The notes beneath the pieces are model-generated. The model was not told the DNA's origin and did no database searches. It was given only the letters and a program-made list of their open reading frames with translations. A stretch of 64,000 bases of DNA from Jiella avicenniae (GTDB lineage: Bacteria; Pseudomonadota; Alphaproteobacteria; Rhizobiales; Rhizobiaceae), in contig NZ_JAJUWU010000015.1 of NCBI RefSeq assembly GCF_021390325.1, forward strand, positions 1 to 64,000. The letters run 5' to 3'. Positions 47,324 to 56,671 of this stretch are shown here, piece after piece; position 1 is the stretch's first letter, and each line of letters opens with the position of its first letter. A program made the translations under genes and the position numbers.

Positions 47324-48112
47324 ATGGAGTCGGATGACAGTTCGCAGCCAGGTCGCGAAAAACGCACCGCGACGATCCAATCGGTTTCCCTCGCTGCGCG
47401 GTTTCTCGAGATCCTCGCCAATGCCGAGGGACCGCTGACCCTGGGTGCCGTCGCGCGGCGTGCCGATGCCGGCAGCTCGACGGCTCATCGGTACATGCAA
47501 AGCTTGGTCAAGGAGGGTCTGGCGGCCCAGGATTCAGGGACCGGGATGTACGATCTGGGGCCGGCGGCGCTGAGCATCGGGATCGCCGCGCTCAGGCGGA
47601 TCGAGCCGGTCGATATCGCTGCGAGGCATATGAAGAATCTCGCCAGCGTTTCGTCTGCGAGTGGCGGCGTAGCCATCTGGACAGAGCGCGGCCCCACTGT
47701 CGTCAGATGGTATCGCAGTGCCGTCTTCTCAATCTCGTCCGTCGGGCTCGGCGATGTCCTGCCGCTGGACAACAGCGCTTGCGGGCTGGTTTTCCAGGCC
47801 TTCCTGCCGGCAAGCCGGATCGAACATGCGCGGGCGCTGCAGCCGGATCAGTTCCGCGGCCGTCCGCCTTCGCAAGAGCGGCTGGCGGAGATCCGGGCCA
47901 GCGGCCGCGCGGAGCTGAACAGCCATCTCCTCCCCGACGTCACGGGACGGGCCGTGGCGATACTGGACGCACAAGCCGAGATCGCCTGCGTCATGACGAC
48001 CGTCACCAATCTCGGCCAATCGGAAAGCGCCGAGGAACGCAACAGGCTCTTCGACTATGCCCTGATGGCGGCACGGGAATCGGGAACGCCGATACTGTCT
48101 GCGCAACGATGA
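47324..48112 (+). CDS. IclR-family transcriptional regulator
   Basis: 262 aa; ATG 47324 fits a GAGG ribosome site six bases away better than ATG 47318. N-terminal winged helix (TIQSVSLAARFLEILANAEGPLTLGAVARRADAGSSTAHRYMQSL) followed by an IclR effector domain (YDLGPAALSIGIAALRRIEPVDIA, LPLDNSACGLVFQAFLP, DAQAEIACVMTTVTN). Regulators of this family control catabolic or transport operons. It is divergent from the TonB receptor and convergent with the amidase operon, so either could be its target. Confidence 0.9.
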   Translation: MESDDSSQPGREKRTATIQSVSLAARFLEILANAEGPLTLGAVARRADAGSSTAHRYMQSLVKEGLAAQDSGTGMYDLGPAALSIGIAALRRIEPVDIAARHMKNLASVSSASGGVAIWTERGPTVVRWYRSAVFSISSVGLGDVLPLDNSACGLVFQAFLPASRIEHARALQPDQFRGRPPSQERLAEIRASGRAELNSHLLPDVTGRAVAILDAQAEIACVMTTVTNLGQSESAEERNRLFDYALMAARESGTPILSAQR

Positions 48113-48177
48113 AGCCGTCGCGTCCGAACGCGCCCCCTTCATGAACCAGCGATCATCAGCCCATCTGCTGCAGCCAG

Positions 48178-48207
48178 AGCCCCGCCGCCATTTGGCGGGC
48201 TTTCTTC
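48178..48207 (+). terminator. Terminator-like hairpin after the IclR gene
   Basis: A stem built on CCGCC-ATTT-GGCGG is followed by GCTTTCTTC, a short pyrimidine-rich run. About 65 bases after the IclR stop and 50 before the end of the convergent amidase gene. Confidence 0.5.
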
Positions 48208-48257
48208 AAGGACGACACCGTCTGTCTCGTTCCTTTGCTCGGCAGATGGGGGGGTGA

Positions 48258-49670
48258 TCAAGCCGCTGTCTCGGCCATGTCCGGACGTCTCGACCAGACG
48301 TCCCTGGAAGCGTCGGAATAGGCGGCCGCCAGGGAAAAGATGGAAAGTTCCTCGTAGACCGGCGCCACCGCCTGGAGCCCGACCGGGCGTCCGTCCTTGG
48401 TGAAGCCGGCCGGCATGGAGGCGGCCGGTTGGCCGGTCAGGTTGAAGGGATAGGTGAAGGTCGCCCAGGAGACGATGGTCTTGTCTTCGTAGCCGACCGG
48501 CTTGTCCTGTCCCGTTGGAAAGGCCGCCACCGGGAGCGTCGGCGTCAGCAGGATGTCGTAACGATCGAAGAACTGGCGCATCCGATCGCGGAACGCGTAG
48601 CGCTGGAACACCGTCTCGTAATAGTCTCGCATGGACTGAGCGAGCGCAGGCTCGAGGACGGCAAGCACCGAGGGATCGATGAGCTCCGGATTGCTCTCGA
48701 TGGTGTCGCGCAGCCGGGTGCCGACGCCGGCGTAGAATTCCGCCATCCAAAGACCGATGGGATCGTCCATGACGGTCTCGACGAGGTCGACCTCGTAGCC
48801 GAGTTCGACGATGCGATCGACCGCCTTTGCGACGATGTGCGCGACTTCCGGATCCACCCGGCCGTAGCCGAGCGTCGGACTCCAGGCGATCTTCAGCGTC
48901 CGCTGGCGCCGCATGGATTCTACATAGTCCGGCTGCGTCGCGACGATCGTGAAGGGATCGCGTTTGTCGACGCCGCCGATGACGGAGAGAGCGATCGCCG
49001 CGTCCTCCACCGTTCGGGCGAGGGGCCCGACATGCGCGAGCGTGGGCGTCGCCGAAACCGGATAGACCCCGACACGACCGAAATGCGCCTTGATGCCGAA
49101 CAGGCCGGTCAGGGCGGAGGGAATACGCACGGAGCCTCCGCCATCGGTCCCGATGCTGTAGGGCACCAGGCCCGCCGCGACCATGGCCGCGGCACCGGCG
49201 CTGGAGCCACCGGGCGTGAGCTGCGGATTCCAGGGATTGCGCGTCACCCCGCTCAGGGGCGAGTCGCCGACCGGCTTGCAGCCGAACTCGCTCGTCGTCG
49301 ACTTGCCGAGTATCACGGCTCCGGAGGCTCGAAGCCGCGCGGACGACGGCGCATCGACGTTTACCAGCTCGGCTGATGAAGCCTTGGAGCCCGACCGCTG
49401 AGGCATGCCCTTCGCCGCGATCAGATCCTTGATGGCGGTTGGAATCCCGTCGATCGGTCCGAGCATCTCATTGCGCATCGCCCGCTGTTCGGCCGCCTTC
49501 GCCTGCTGGCGGGCTGTCTCGAAATCGACATGGACGAACATGTTCAGCCTGGGTTCCAGCCGTTCGTAGCGAGCGATCACATCGTCCAGAAGCTCCACGG
49601 GCGACAGCTCTCGACGGGAGAAGGCCCGTTGAAGGTCGCGGATCGTCCTATAGGCAAGGTCGGTCGACAT
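48258..49670 (-). CDS. Amidase (amidase signature family)
   Basis: 470 aa. Ser-cisSer-Lys triad: Lys in PTAIKDLIAAKGM, the cis-Ser and nucleophile Ser in TPGGSSAGAAAMVAAGLVPYSIGTDGGGSVRIPS. C-terminal YPFNLTGQPAASMPAGFTKDGRPVGLQ is also standard. Hydrolyses an amide to acid plus ammonia or amine in the cytoplasm. It is not a GatA candidate, since no gatB/gatC is adjacent. Last gene of the TRAP-cyclase-amidase block, 111 bp after the cyclase gene. Confidence 0.92.
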   Translation of the reverse strand: MSTDLAYRTIRDLQRAFSRRELSPVELLDDVIARYERLEPRLNMFVHVDFETARQQAKAAEQRAMRNEMLGPIDGIPTAIKDLIAAKGMPQRSGSKASSAELVNVDAPSSARLRASGAVILGKSTTSEFGCKPVGDSPLSGVTRNPWNPQLTPGGSSAGAAAMVAAGLVPYSIGTDGGGSVRIPSALTGLFGIKAHFGRVGVYPVSATPTLAHVGPLARTVEDAAIALSVIGGVDKRDPFTIVATQPDYVESMRRQRTLKIAWSPTLGYGRVDPEVAHIVAKAVDRIVELGYEVDLVETVMDDPIGLWMAEFYAGVGTRLRDTIESNPELIDPSVLAVLEPALAQSMRDYYETVFQRYAFRDRMRQFFDRYDILLTPTLPVAAFPTGQDKPVGYEDKTIVSWATFTYPFNLTGQPAASMPAGFTKDGRPVGLQAVAPVYEELSIFSLAAAYSDASRDVWSRRPDMAETAA

Positions 49671-49748
49671 CGGCTCGTTCTCCCGCTCGCATGGCGCCGC
49701 ACGGGCCGAAGGGATCGTGGCGCTTTCACACTGAATGCAACGAGGTGA

Positions 49749-49775
49749 GGGCGCCGGTCCGGCGAACGGGCGCCC
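49749..49775 (-). terminator. Hairpin between cyclase and amidase genes
   Basis: GGGCGCC (49749-49755) pairs with GGCGCCC (49769-49775) just after the cyclase stop codon. No T tract. It could reduce read-through into the amidase gene or protect the upstream message. Confidence 0.35.
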
Positions 49776-49781
49776 GGTCCG

Positions 49782-50486
49782 TCACGCGTCGACGATCGCG
49801 ATCGCGCGAACGGGCGAGCCGGAGCCGCCCTTGAACTTGATCGGCAACCCGTAGAACTCGAACTCCTTCGAGCCGATCAGGGATTCCAGGTTGACCAGCC
49901 ATTCGTAGTGAGAGATGCCGAGATCGCGGCACAGCCGGTGCTGGGCGAAGATGTCGTTCGACGGCTTGTCGGTGGAGGGGCCCTCGACGCCGTGCATCCT
50001 CGAGCCCCTGTCGTAGAGCCACTGCGTGGCCTCGACCGTCAGCCCCGGATTGCCCCAGACGAGCTGCTTCGGATCGTCGATGTTGCGCTGGTGGAAGCCG
50101 GTGCACAGAAGCACGATGTGTCCATCCACCTTGACGCCGGCCTTCTCCTCTGCCTCGGCCATGTGGTCCGCCGTGATGTCTTCCAGGTCGCCGATGTGGC
50201 GCAGGTCGAAGCAGACGGCCTTGCCCATGAACATGTCGAGAGGCATCTCGTCGATCGGAGCGCCGTTCGGATTGACGTGGAGGAAGGCATCGACATGGGT
50301 GCCGACGTGATCCAGCATGCCGATATAGTTGGTCTGGAAGGTCATGGGGTCGCCTTCGACGCCGAGGCCGAAGGATTTCGTCCTCTCGTGCGTCAGCGCA
50401 TTCAGGTAGATCGGGCTCTGAAACAGCTTGTGGGCGGGCATGTTGTCTTCGATCGCAAGGCTGAGATCGACAATACGCTTGGACAT
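49782..50486 (-). CDS. Cyclase-family metal-dependent hydrolase (kynurenine formamidase/isatin hydrolase-like)
   Basis: 234 aa from MSKRIVDLSLAIEDNM; AAGGA seven bases upstream selects this ATG over one 18 bases earlier. The metal site HVGTHVDAFLHV (HxGTHxDxxxH) is complete, followed by DLRHIGDLEDITADH and CTGFHQRN. Family members open cyclic amides or hydrolyse formamides (kynurenine formamidase, isatin hydrolase) with Mn or Zn. It lies 38 bp downstream of the DctM gene, so its substrate is probably what the TRAP system imports. Confidence 0.9.
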   Translation of the reverse strand: MSKRIVDLSLAIEDNMPAHKLFQSPIYLNALTHERTKSFGLGVEGDPMTFQTNYIGMLDHVGTHVDAFLHVNPNGAPIDEMPLDMFMGKAVCFDLRHIGDLEDITADHMAEAEEKAGVKVDGHIVLLCTGFHQRNIDDPKQLVWGNPGLTVEATQWLYDRGSRMHGVEGPSTDKPSNDIFAQHRLCRDLGISHYEWLVNLESLIGSKEFEFYGLPIKFKGGSGSPVRAIAIVDA

Positions 50487-50524
50487 CGTCAGTTCCTTCT
50501 TCATGCTTGGGAAACGGCGGCGGC

Positions 50525-51844
50525 TCACATTCGTGAGGGCAGCCAGGTGGCGATCTGCGGAAACAGCGCGATGAGCGCGACCAGGAGAAGCAAGATGATC
50601 CAGTAGGGGATCGATCCTTTGAAGATCCGGGTGAGCGTCGCATCCGGATCGGTGACGCATCCCTTCACCGTGTAGACGCACAGTCCGAGGGGCGGGGTCA
50701 GAAGGCCGGCCTCGATCGCCACGATGCCGATGATCGCGAAGGCGATCGGGTCGTAGCCGATGGTCGGCGACAGGGGCGCGAAGATCGGCACGGTGAGCAG
50801 GATGATCGAGGTCGAGTCGATGATCATGCCGAGGACGAACCAGATCGCGATCATCATCGAGAGGATGAGGATCGGCGTATCGCCCACGGCCAGGAACAGA
50901 TCCTGGATGATGTCGATGATGCCGCCGAGCGCCAGCAGACGAGAGTACATCTGCGCGGTGATGAGGAGGAACAGCAGGGGCGCGGACACCCGGCCGGTTT
51001 CCAGGACGGCGTCGCCAAGCCCACGCAGGCCGACGCCCTTCGCCACGGCCAGGGCGACGGCAAAGAGCACGCCCACGCCCGCGGCCTCGGTCGGCGTGAA
51101 GGCCCCGAGCCAGATCCCGCCGAGAACGACGAGGATGAGGCAGCCGACGGAAATCGCGCCGAGCGTTTCCCGCCTCGTGCCTTCGGACGCGTCGTCGAAT
51201 TCGCTCGCCGGGCCGTGTCCGCCGAAGATCGCCGGGCGGAGCAGCCCGTAGCCGACGATGAAGAGGAAGAACATCGTCGCCAGAAGGATGCCGGGCAGGA
51301 TGCCCGCCACGAAGAGGCGGCCGATCGACTGCTCCGAAATCACCCCCCACACGATCATGAGCACGCTCGGCGGCAGCAGCATGCCAAGGGAGGCGCTTCC
51401 GGCGATCGAGCCCAGCGCCGCCGACTTGTCGTATCCGTGCCGCACCATCTGGGGGTAGGCGATGCGCGAGAACGCCGCGGCGGATGCGATGCTGACCCCG
51501 GTGACCGCGCCGAAGACGGCGTTGCCGCCGACGGTCGCGAGAGCGAGCCGTCCGGGGAGATGCCGCAGAGAGCGGTTGATGACGGCATAGAGATCGTCGG
51601 CCGCGCCCGACCTGGAAATCAGTTCGCCCATCAGCACGAAAAGCGGAATGACGGCGAAAACGTAGTCCCGGATCGCCTCATAGGCCGTGTTGGAGAGAAG
51701 CGATCCCGGTACGCCCCAACTGCCCGTCAGATAGGCGAGCCCGAAGAAGCTGCAAAGGCCGAGTGCGATGACCACCGGCACGCTGAGCACGACCATGGTC
51801 AGCAGCAGCGCGATGATGGCGAAAGCGAATTCGGGTCCGCCCAC
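50525..51844 (-). CDS. TRAP transporter large permease (DctM)
   Basis: 439 aa, about 12-13 transmembrane helices. DctM hallmarks: SWGVPGSLLSNTAYEAIRDYVFAVIPLFVLMGELISRSGAADDLY, VTGVSIASAAAFSRIAYPQMVRHGYDKSAALGSIAGSASLGMLLPPSVLMIVWG and FVLGMIIDSTSIILLTVPIFAPL. It carries the translocation path and works with DctQ and the binding protein, driven by the sodium or proton gradient. Confidence 0.94.
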   Translation of the reverse strand: MGGPEFAFAIIALLLTMVVLSVPVVIALGLCSFFGLAYLTGSWGVPGSLLSNTAYEAIRDYVFAVIPLFVLMGELISRSGAADDLYAVINRSLRHLPGRLALATVGGNAVFGAVTGVSIASAAAFSRIAYPQMVRHGYDKSAALGSIAGSASLGMLLPPSVLMIVWGVISEQSIGRLFVAGILPGILLATMFFLFIVGYGLLRPAIFGGHGPASEFDDASEGTRRETLGAISVGCLILVVLGGIWLGAFTPTEAAGVGVLFAVALAVAKGVGLRGLGDAVLETGRVSAPLLFLLITAQMYSRLLALGGIIDIIQDLFLAVGDTPILILSMMIAIWFVLGMIIDSTSIILLTVPIFAPLSPTIGYDPIAFAIIGIVAIEAGLLTPPLGLCVYTVKGCVTDPDATLTRIFKGSIPYWIILLLLVALIALFPQIATWLPSRM

Positions 51845-51870
51845 GGGACGCCTCCTGACTTGGAGTTGGA

Positions 51871-52395
51871 TCAGCCGACGACCGGCCGCTCGGGGTGGTC
51901 GACACCGACGAGCAGACTGCGCAGGGCGATGAGCAGATAGGCCACGACCGCCAGGATCGAGCAGGCCTCGATGGCCAGGCGGATGGGCCAGACCGGCATC
52001 TGGAAGCCGGCGTAACCGGCGAATTCCCCGGTCGCGATCGACCGCGCCATGGGCGACCAGGAAGCCCAGGCGATCAGCGCGAACAGCAGGACACCGAGAA
52101 GGGCGTTGAGGCTTTCGAGCATGCGCCGGCCCAGCGGACCCAGGCGATCCAGAACGAATTCGGAGCGCAGCATCCCGTTGATGCGAACGGCATAGGCCAG
52201 CTGCATGAAAGCGATGACCACGATGCCGTTCGCGACGATTTCCGCCACGCCGTCGATCGGGCTGTTGAAGAAGAAGCGGAGGACCACATCCGCCGCAATC
52301 AGCAGCGAGACGAGGATGAGGAGGACGGCGGCGGCGTATTTCAGCAGTTGGCTGATGCCGTCGACGATCCGCTCCATGACGAACAAGGTCCGCAT
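51871..52395 (-). CDS. TRAP transporter small permease (DctQ)
   Basis: 174 aa from MRTLFVMERIVDGISQLLKY. Four transmembrane helices and the DctQ pattern AADVVLRFFFNSPIDGVAEIVANGIVVIAFMQLAYAVR, then MPVWPIRLAIEACS. 26 bp before dctM. Assembles with DctM. Confidence 0.92.
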   Translation of the reverse strand: MRTLFVMERIVDGISQLLKYAAAVLLILVSLLIAADVVLRFFFNSPIDGVAEIVANGIVVIAFMQLAYAVRINGMLRSEFVLDRLGPLGRRMLESLNALLGVLLFALIAWASWSPMARSIATGEFAGYAGFQMPVWPIRLAIEACSILAVVAYLLIALRSLLVGVDHPERPVVG

Positions 52396-52432
52396 GTCCG
52401 GCGTCCGATCGATTTCGTGGCGGGGAGGCTGA

Positions 52433-53500
52433 TTACTTGACCTGATAGCGCAGCGGCCATTCGTGGCCGCCCTCGGCCAGCGCATCCATGTAGAAGTTCA
52501 GGACCTTGGAGCCGGGAAGGCCGCGCGAGTTCAGCTCTTCGGCCATGCGCTGCGGAAAGTCGGCGAGCGCGCCCGCCCATTCCTTCTGAGCGGCGCCTGA
52601 CACCTCGCTGACCTCGACACCCAGTTCCCTCAGCTTGTCGAGGCCCTCGCGGTTGTTGCGGTCGCAGACCTCGGCGGTGACCATGCCCCACTCTTCGCCC
52701 ATCTCGACCAGGATCTCCTGGATCTCGGGGGGAAGCGCATCGTAGGTCTGCTTGTTGATGGTCACGGCGCTGACATACTGGACGCCGAAATCGACGCTCT
52801 TGAAGAAGGGGGCCACCTCGTTGAGCTTGAAGGTGTGCCACCAGGCCGAGGCGCTGATGTAGCCTTCGTAGACGCCCGACTGGATCGACTGATAGGCCTC
52901 GTTGAGGTTCGAGGCGACGGGGGTCGCGCCGACGATCCATTCGAGGTTCGTACCGGCCCCGGCGATCTTGTGTCCTTCGAGGTCGGAGAAGTTTTCCCAG
53001 CCGAAATTCGTGCCGAGCCCGTAGTTTTCGGCGCAGGCTCCACCGAGATAGACCTGATTGTACTGGCTCTCGAACGCCTCCGCCATCTCCGGAAACTCGG
53101 CGAAGGTCGCCTTTGCCGCTTTCGTGGTCTCGACGGCGTCGGGAGAGCCGAAGGGCAGGTAGAGAGTGAAGGTCTGAAGGAAGGCCTTCGACGGCTCGAA
53201 GATCAGGCTCATGAAGCCGACGTCGAGAACGCCGTCCTGCGTCGCCTCGAGGACCTCGGTCACCTTGGCGACCTGTCCGGCGTGGAATTCCTGAATGTTG
53301 ATCGTGTGATCGGTGCGCTCCTCCACCCGCTTCTTGAGTTCGGGCGCAAACCATTCATGGGCGGTTTCGGTGTAGGCGAGAAGTCCGATCGGATGGCCCG
53401 ATCCCATCCGGAGCGTGAACTCGTCGGCCCGGGCGAGAGACGTCGAGAGGGCGGCGACACTTGCCGACACGATCAGTGTCGATGCGAGGGAACGAGGCAT
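52433..53500 (-). CDS. TRAP transporter periplasmic binding protein (DctP)
   Basis: 355 aa, signal peptide residues 1-25 (ending ARA). DctP-type fold: TLRMGSGHPIGLLAYTETAHEWFAPELKKRVEERT, INIQEFHAGQVAKVTEVLEATQDGVLDVGFMSLIFEPSK, YGLGTNFGWENFSDLEGHKIAG. The region usually holding the carboxylate-binding Arg (about residue 170-180) reads NLEWIVGATPV rather than a clear R-x-P pattern, so the ligand may not be a simple dicarboxylate. AAGGAG ribosome site. First gene of its operon. Confidence 0.92.
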   Translation of the reverse strand: MPRSLASTLIVSASVAALSTSLARADEFTLRMGSGHPIGLLAYTETAHEWFAPELKKRVEERTDHTINIQEFHAGQVAKVTEVLEATQDGVLDVGFMSLIFEPSKAFLQTFTLYLPFGSPDAVETTKAAKATFAEFPEMAEAFESQYNQVYLGGACAENYGLGTNFGWENFSDLEGHKIAGAGTNLEWIVGATPVASNLNEAYQSIQSGVYEGYISASAWWHTFKLNEVAPFFKSVDFGVQYVSAVTINKQTYDALPPEIQEILVEMGEEWGMVTAEVCDRNNREGLDKLRELGVEVSEVSGAAQKEWAGALADFPQRMAEELNSRGLPGSKVLNFYMDALAEGGHEWPLRYQVK

Positions 53501-53547
53501 CCGATTCTCCTTGTGATGAAGATATAATCAGTCGTCATTTGTGAACG

Positions 53548-53576
53548 ATATTTTTGCATATCCCTGGCAAGCACAA
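53548..53576 (-). promoter_or_regulatory. Possible promoter of the TRAP operon
   Basis: On the minus strand TTGTGC (53576-53571) and AAATAT (53553-53548) are 17 bp apart, about 40-70 bases before the dctP start. The AT-rich stretch is unusual for this genome, fitting a regulatory region. Confidence 0.4.
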
Positions 53577-53589
53577 CCGGGAAAAAATG

Positions 53590-53602
53590 TATAGATGCTA
53601 TA
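53590..53602. promoter_or_regulatory. Candidate LysR-type box T-N11-A
   Basis: TATAGATGCTATA is an inverted repeat (TATAG/CTATA) with the T-N11-A layout of LysR-family binding sites. It lies between the divergent dctP and lysR genes, 14 bases from the predicted dctP -35 box and 25 bases before the regulator start. Confidence 0.55.
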
Positions 53603-53627
53603 GACTGCGGTTATGGGCGGGGTTCGA

Positions 53628-54554
53628 ATGGAGCTGCGAGAGCTCAAGGCGCTGATCTGCATCGCCGAGGTGGGGAGCATCTCGGCTGCCGCCCGCAAGC
53701 TGCACATGACGCAGCCGGCCCTCAGCGCCGGACTTCGTCGGCTCGAGGACGAGCTGAAGGTGCAGCTCGTCAAGCGCCACTCGCGCGGAGCCGAATTGAC
53801 GGACGAAGGACGTCTCGTCGTCGAACGGGCCTACGAGATCACTCACAAGATGGCGGAGATCGCCTCCGTCGCCTCGGACCTCGCGCAGTCGCCTGTCGGA
53901 AAGGTCCGGCTCGGCCTTCCCACCACGGTGGCCGGCGGTCTGGTTCCGGACCTGCTGAAGCGGGTCAGGGACCGCTACCCGCAAGTGAAGCTATACGTCC
54001 TCGAGGCAATGAGCGGCGCTCTCGCCGAACACCTGCATCTGGGACATCTCGACCTCGCCATCCTCTACGACGTCGAGCCCATGGCCGGGCTCCGCAGCGA
54101 AGCGATCCTCAGGGAGAAGCTCAAGTTTCTGGCTCATCCCGATCATCCGCTCGCCGGCAGGACGGAGGTCAGCCTCATGGACATCGCCAACCATCCGGTG
54201 GTCATGCCGGGCGACCGTCATTCCATCCGCCAGCACGTCGACGCCGCCTGCCTCGCCGAGGGACTGAGGCTGAACGTCGTCGCCGACGTGGACAGCCTTT
54301 CGGGGATCGTCAGTCTCGTCAGTTCCGGCGGTGCCACCATCATGTCGACATACCGCGTGGCCGAGCAGATCGCCGACGGCAGCATCGTTGCCATCGAGAT
54401 CACCAAGCCGCAGATGGAGTGGACCGCGCATCTGGCGGCCCGCTACGACGTCAATCGGCCACGCGCAAGTCTCGTCGTTGCGCAACTCGTCGTCGAGACC
54501 TGCCGCGAGCTGGTCGAGACGGGGAAGTGGCCGGGCACCGTCGAGACGCGATGA
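53628..54554 (+). CDS. LysR-family transcriptional regulator
   Basis: 308 aa from MELRELKALICIAE (an ATG 15 bases earlier is possible). Helix-turn-helix GSISAAARKLHMTQPALSAGLRRLEDELKVQL, then a LysR effector domain with VRLGLPTTVAGGLVPDLLKRVRDRYPQVKLYVLEAMSGALAEHLHLGHLDLAILYD, similar to the Nac/CbL-type subgroup. Divergent from the TRAP-cyclase-amidase operon across 127 bp, so it is its probable activator. Confidence 0.92.
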   Translation: MELRELKALICIAEVGSISAAARKLHMTQPALSAGLRRLEDELKVQLVKRHSRGAELTDEGRLVVERAYEITHKMAEIASVASDLAQSPVGKVRLGLPTTVAGGLVPDLLKRVRDRYPQVKLYVLEAMSGALAEHLHLGHLDLAILYDVEPMAGLRSEAILREKLKFLAHPDHPLAGRTEVSLMDIANHPVVMPGDRHSIRQHVDAACLAEGLRLNVVADVDSLSGIVSLVSSGGATIMSTYRVAEQIADGSIVAIEITKPQMEWTAHLAARYDVNRPRASLVVAQLVVETCRELVETGKWPGTVETR

Positions 54555-55047
54555 TCTCCGCTATGGATGCCCCTCGTCGTCCTGGACCTCGACCGGCCGG
54601 GATGTGCCCCGCGTCGTTGAGCGTCTCGTGGGAAGGAATGTTCGTCTGGAAGGGCAGAAGCCGGCGCAGGAAGCGCAAAGCAAGGTCAGCAGGATCTCCG
54701 GCGGCGGATGGACCACCTTCCGGGATTGGCGTGGATCTTCGAGTGCGGAGACATGACCGAGAAGCGACGAGCCGGTCATGGCAAACCTCACGGATTCGAG
54801 GCCCCCCCGGGAATCACGGCAAGCCGCATGCCGGAATGCCCTCCCGTTCGCGCGATCGCCCCGCGATTGCCGGGCTGCGGCCGGCGAGAAGCAAGATTTC
54901 GAAAAAGCAATCCAGGTGAATATCTGCCGGAAGACAGTTGTGACGAAAGGATGACGGGTAGACGGCGAAGCAATACATCGGGCGGCGAAGGGAACGGTCG
55001 TCTCGACTGGTGATTGACTGTCGAGACGTCCAAGCGAGGAGGCCACC
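54555..55047. other. Intergenic region with a dispersed repeat
   Basis: About 490 bases without a supportable gene. Contains copy 2 of the short repeat (54807-54860). The last ~15 bases carry the AGGAGG ribosome site of the ferritin-like gene. Confidence 0.4.
54807..54860 (-). repeat. Short dispersed repeat, copy 2
   Basis: Reverse-complement relative of 39342-39397, sharing GCGGCTTGCCGTGATTC exactly and CGATCGCGCGAACG nearly. Both copies are intergenic. Suggests a genome-wide small repeat family. Confidence 0.5.
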
Positions 55048-55497
55048 ATGGCGACGACAGTCGGTCAGGAACGGGAGATCGAGACGCTGGTCCAGGATCT
55101 CATCACCCTTGAGCGCGACGCGATCGCAGCCTATGAATCCACCATCGAGAAACTGTCGGCGGCGGCGCTGAGTTCGCAGGTCGCGGAATTCAAGCGCGAT
55201 CATCTGCAGCATCTCGACGTGCTGAACGAGATGGCCGCCGAACTGGATATTCCCGCGCCGAGCGAAGGCGACGCCAAGCAGATGCTGACCACCGGCAAGA
55301 TCGCGCTCGCCCGATTGCTGGGCGACAAGACGATCCTGAAGGCGATGAAGACCAACGAGGACGACACCGTCACCGCCTATTCTCGGGCGGTCAATCATCC
55401 CGAAGCGGTCGAGAAGTCGCGGGCCTTTTTCTCCAAGGCGCTCGCCGACGAAGAACGCCACCGCGCCTGGATGGAAGAGACCGCCGCGGCGCTCTGA
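55048..55497 (+). CDS. Ferritin-like domain protein (DUF2383 type)
   Basis: 149 aa, all-helical. LITLERDAIAAYESTIEKL and FKRDHLQHLDVLNEMAAEL place Glu and His residues as in ferritin-like four-helix bundles, as does ALADEERHRAWMEE near the C-terminus. AGGAGG precedes the ATG. Likely a di-iron or structural stress protein; activity unknown. Stand-alone gene. Confidence 0.85.
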   Translation: MATTVGQEREIETLVQDLITLERDAIAAYESTIEKLSAAALSSQVAEFKRDHLQHLDVLNEMAAELDIPAPSEGDAKQMLTTGKIALARLLGDKTILKAMKTNEDDTVTAYSRAVNHPEAVEKSRAFFSKALADEERHRAWMEETAAAL

Positions 55498-55674
55498 TCG
55501 GCCGCCTCGCCCGGCGATCGAGATTTGGCGGATTCGTCACCGGCGCAGTTCGGGCCAGAGGTCGGCTTTCCTCCGACGTTCGAGAACGGACGAGAGGACC
55601 CGAGACCTTACCAACTGCCCAGAGAGCGTGTTATCGACATCGTTCGAAGACGGGAACGAAGTTCGAGGCCAGCC

Positions 55675-56280
55675 ATGCAGAAGTTCGACAAGCTCACCGG
55701 CGTCGCAGCGCCCCTGCCGATCGTCAATGTCGACACCGACATGATCATCCCGAAGGAATTTCTGAAGACGATCAAGCGCACGGGTCTCGGCGAGGGTCTC
55801 TTTCACGAGCTGCGCTACGACGACGACGGCTCGGAGAACGAGGATTTCGTCCTCAACAGGCCGGCCTACCGCAACGCCGAGATCCTCGTTGCCGGCGACA
55901 ATTTCGGCTGCGGCTCGTCGCGCGAGCATGCCCCCTGGGCGCTGCTCGATTTCGGCATCCGGTGCGTGATCTCGACCTCCTTCGCCGACATCTTCTACAA
56001 CAACTGCTTCAAGAACGGCATCCTGCCGATTCGCGTCACGCCCGAGCAGCTCGCTCTCCTGATGGACGATGCAGAGCGCGGCTCGAACGCGCGGCTCACC
56101 GTCGATCTCGCCGAGCAGACGATTTCCGGGCCGGACGGCGGCCAGATCAGCTTCGAGATCGACGCCTTCCGCAAGCACTGCCTGCTGAATGGCCTCGACG
56201 ACATCGGGCTGACGCTGGAACGGTCGGACAAGATCGCCGATTTCGAGCAGACCCTCGCCGACGAGCGCCCCTGGGCCTGA
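55675..56280 (+). CDS. leuD: 3-isopropylmalate dehydratase small subunit
   Basis: 201 aa, the normal LeuD length, from [26 protein letters not shown]. The swivelling domain motif [17 protein letters not shown] and [21 protein letters not shown] are diagnostic. With LeuC (not in this window) it isomerises 2-isopropylmalate in leucine synthesis. leuC and leuD being apart is usual in this order. The upstream open frame is not protein-like. Confidence 0.96.
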   Translation: MQKFDKLTGVAAPLPIVNVDTDMIIPKEFLKTIKRTGLGEGLFHELRYDDDGSENEDFVLNRPAYRNAEILVAGDNFGCGSSREHAPWALLDFGIRCVISTSFADIFYNNCFKNGILPIRVTPEQLALLMDDAERGSNARLTVDLAEQTISGPDGGQISFEIDAFRKHCLLNGLDDIGLTLERSDKIADFEQTLADERPWA

Positions 56281-56505
56281 GACGCCCGCCCGGCGAGAAC
56301 GCGCGCCGGTCGCCCACCTCTGCGAGACACGTGCCGACGAAAGCTGCGGCCGGCGAGGGCCGTCCGGTCAGCCAGGCGCCAGCCGGAAGGCGTAGGGATC
56401 GCCGCGATCGGCAAGGGCGCCTCGTCCCGCCGCCGACTTTCCGCCGAAAGCCGGCGATCGGGTGTTGACGTGCCGGGCGAAATCATCGAATAAGGCGCCC
56501 GCAAC

Positions 56506-56580
<75 letters not shown>

Positions 56581-56637
56581 TCCCATCCGTTTGAAATCGC
56601 TGGAACCCTTGCGCGCAGGGCCTTCCGCCCATAGTGA

Positions 56638-56656
56638 TGTTACAAATCATGTAACA
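56638..56656. promoter_or_regulatory. Inverted repeat before the integrase remnant
   Basis: TGTTAC-N7-GTAACA lies between attL and the integrase start codon. A related TGTAACAAA string recurs near the right end (about 58377). Such sites are typical of integrase arm-type or excisionase binding and integrase autoregulation. Confidence 0.45.
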
Positions 56657-56671
56657 AAACGGCGGGCGACG

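Noticed and set aside
48258-49670. GatA (tRNA-dependent amidotransferase subunit)
   Set aside because: No gatB or gatC nearby and the gene is in a transport-catabolic operon.
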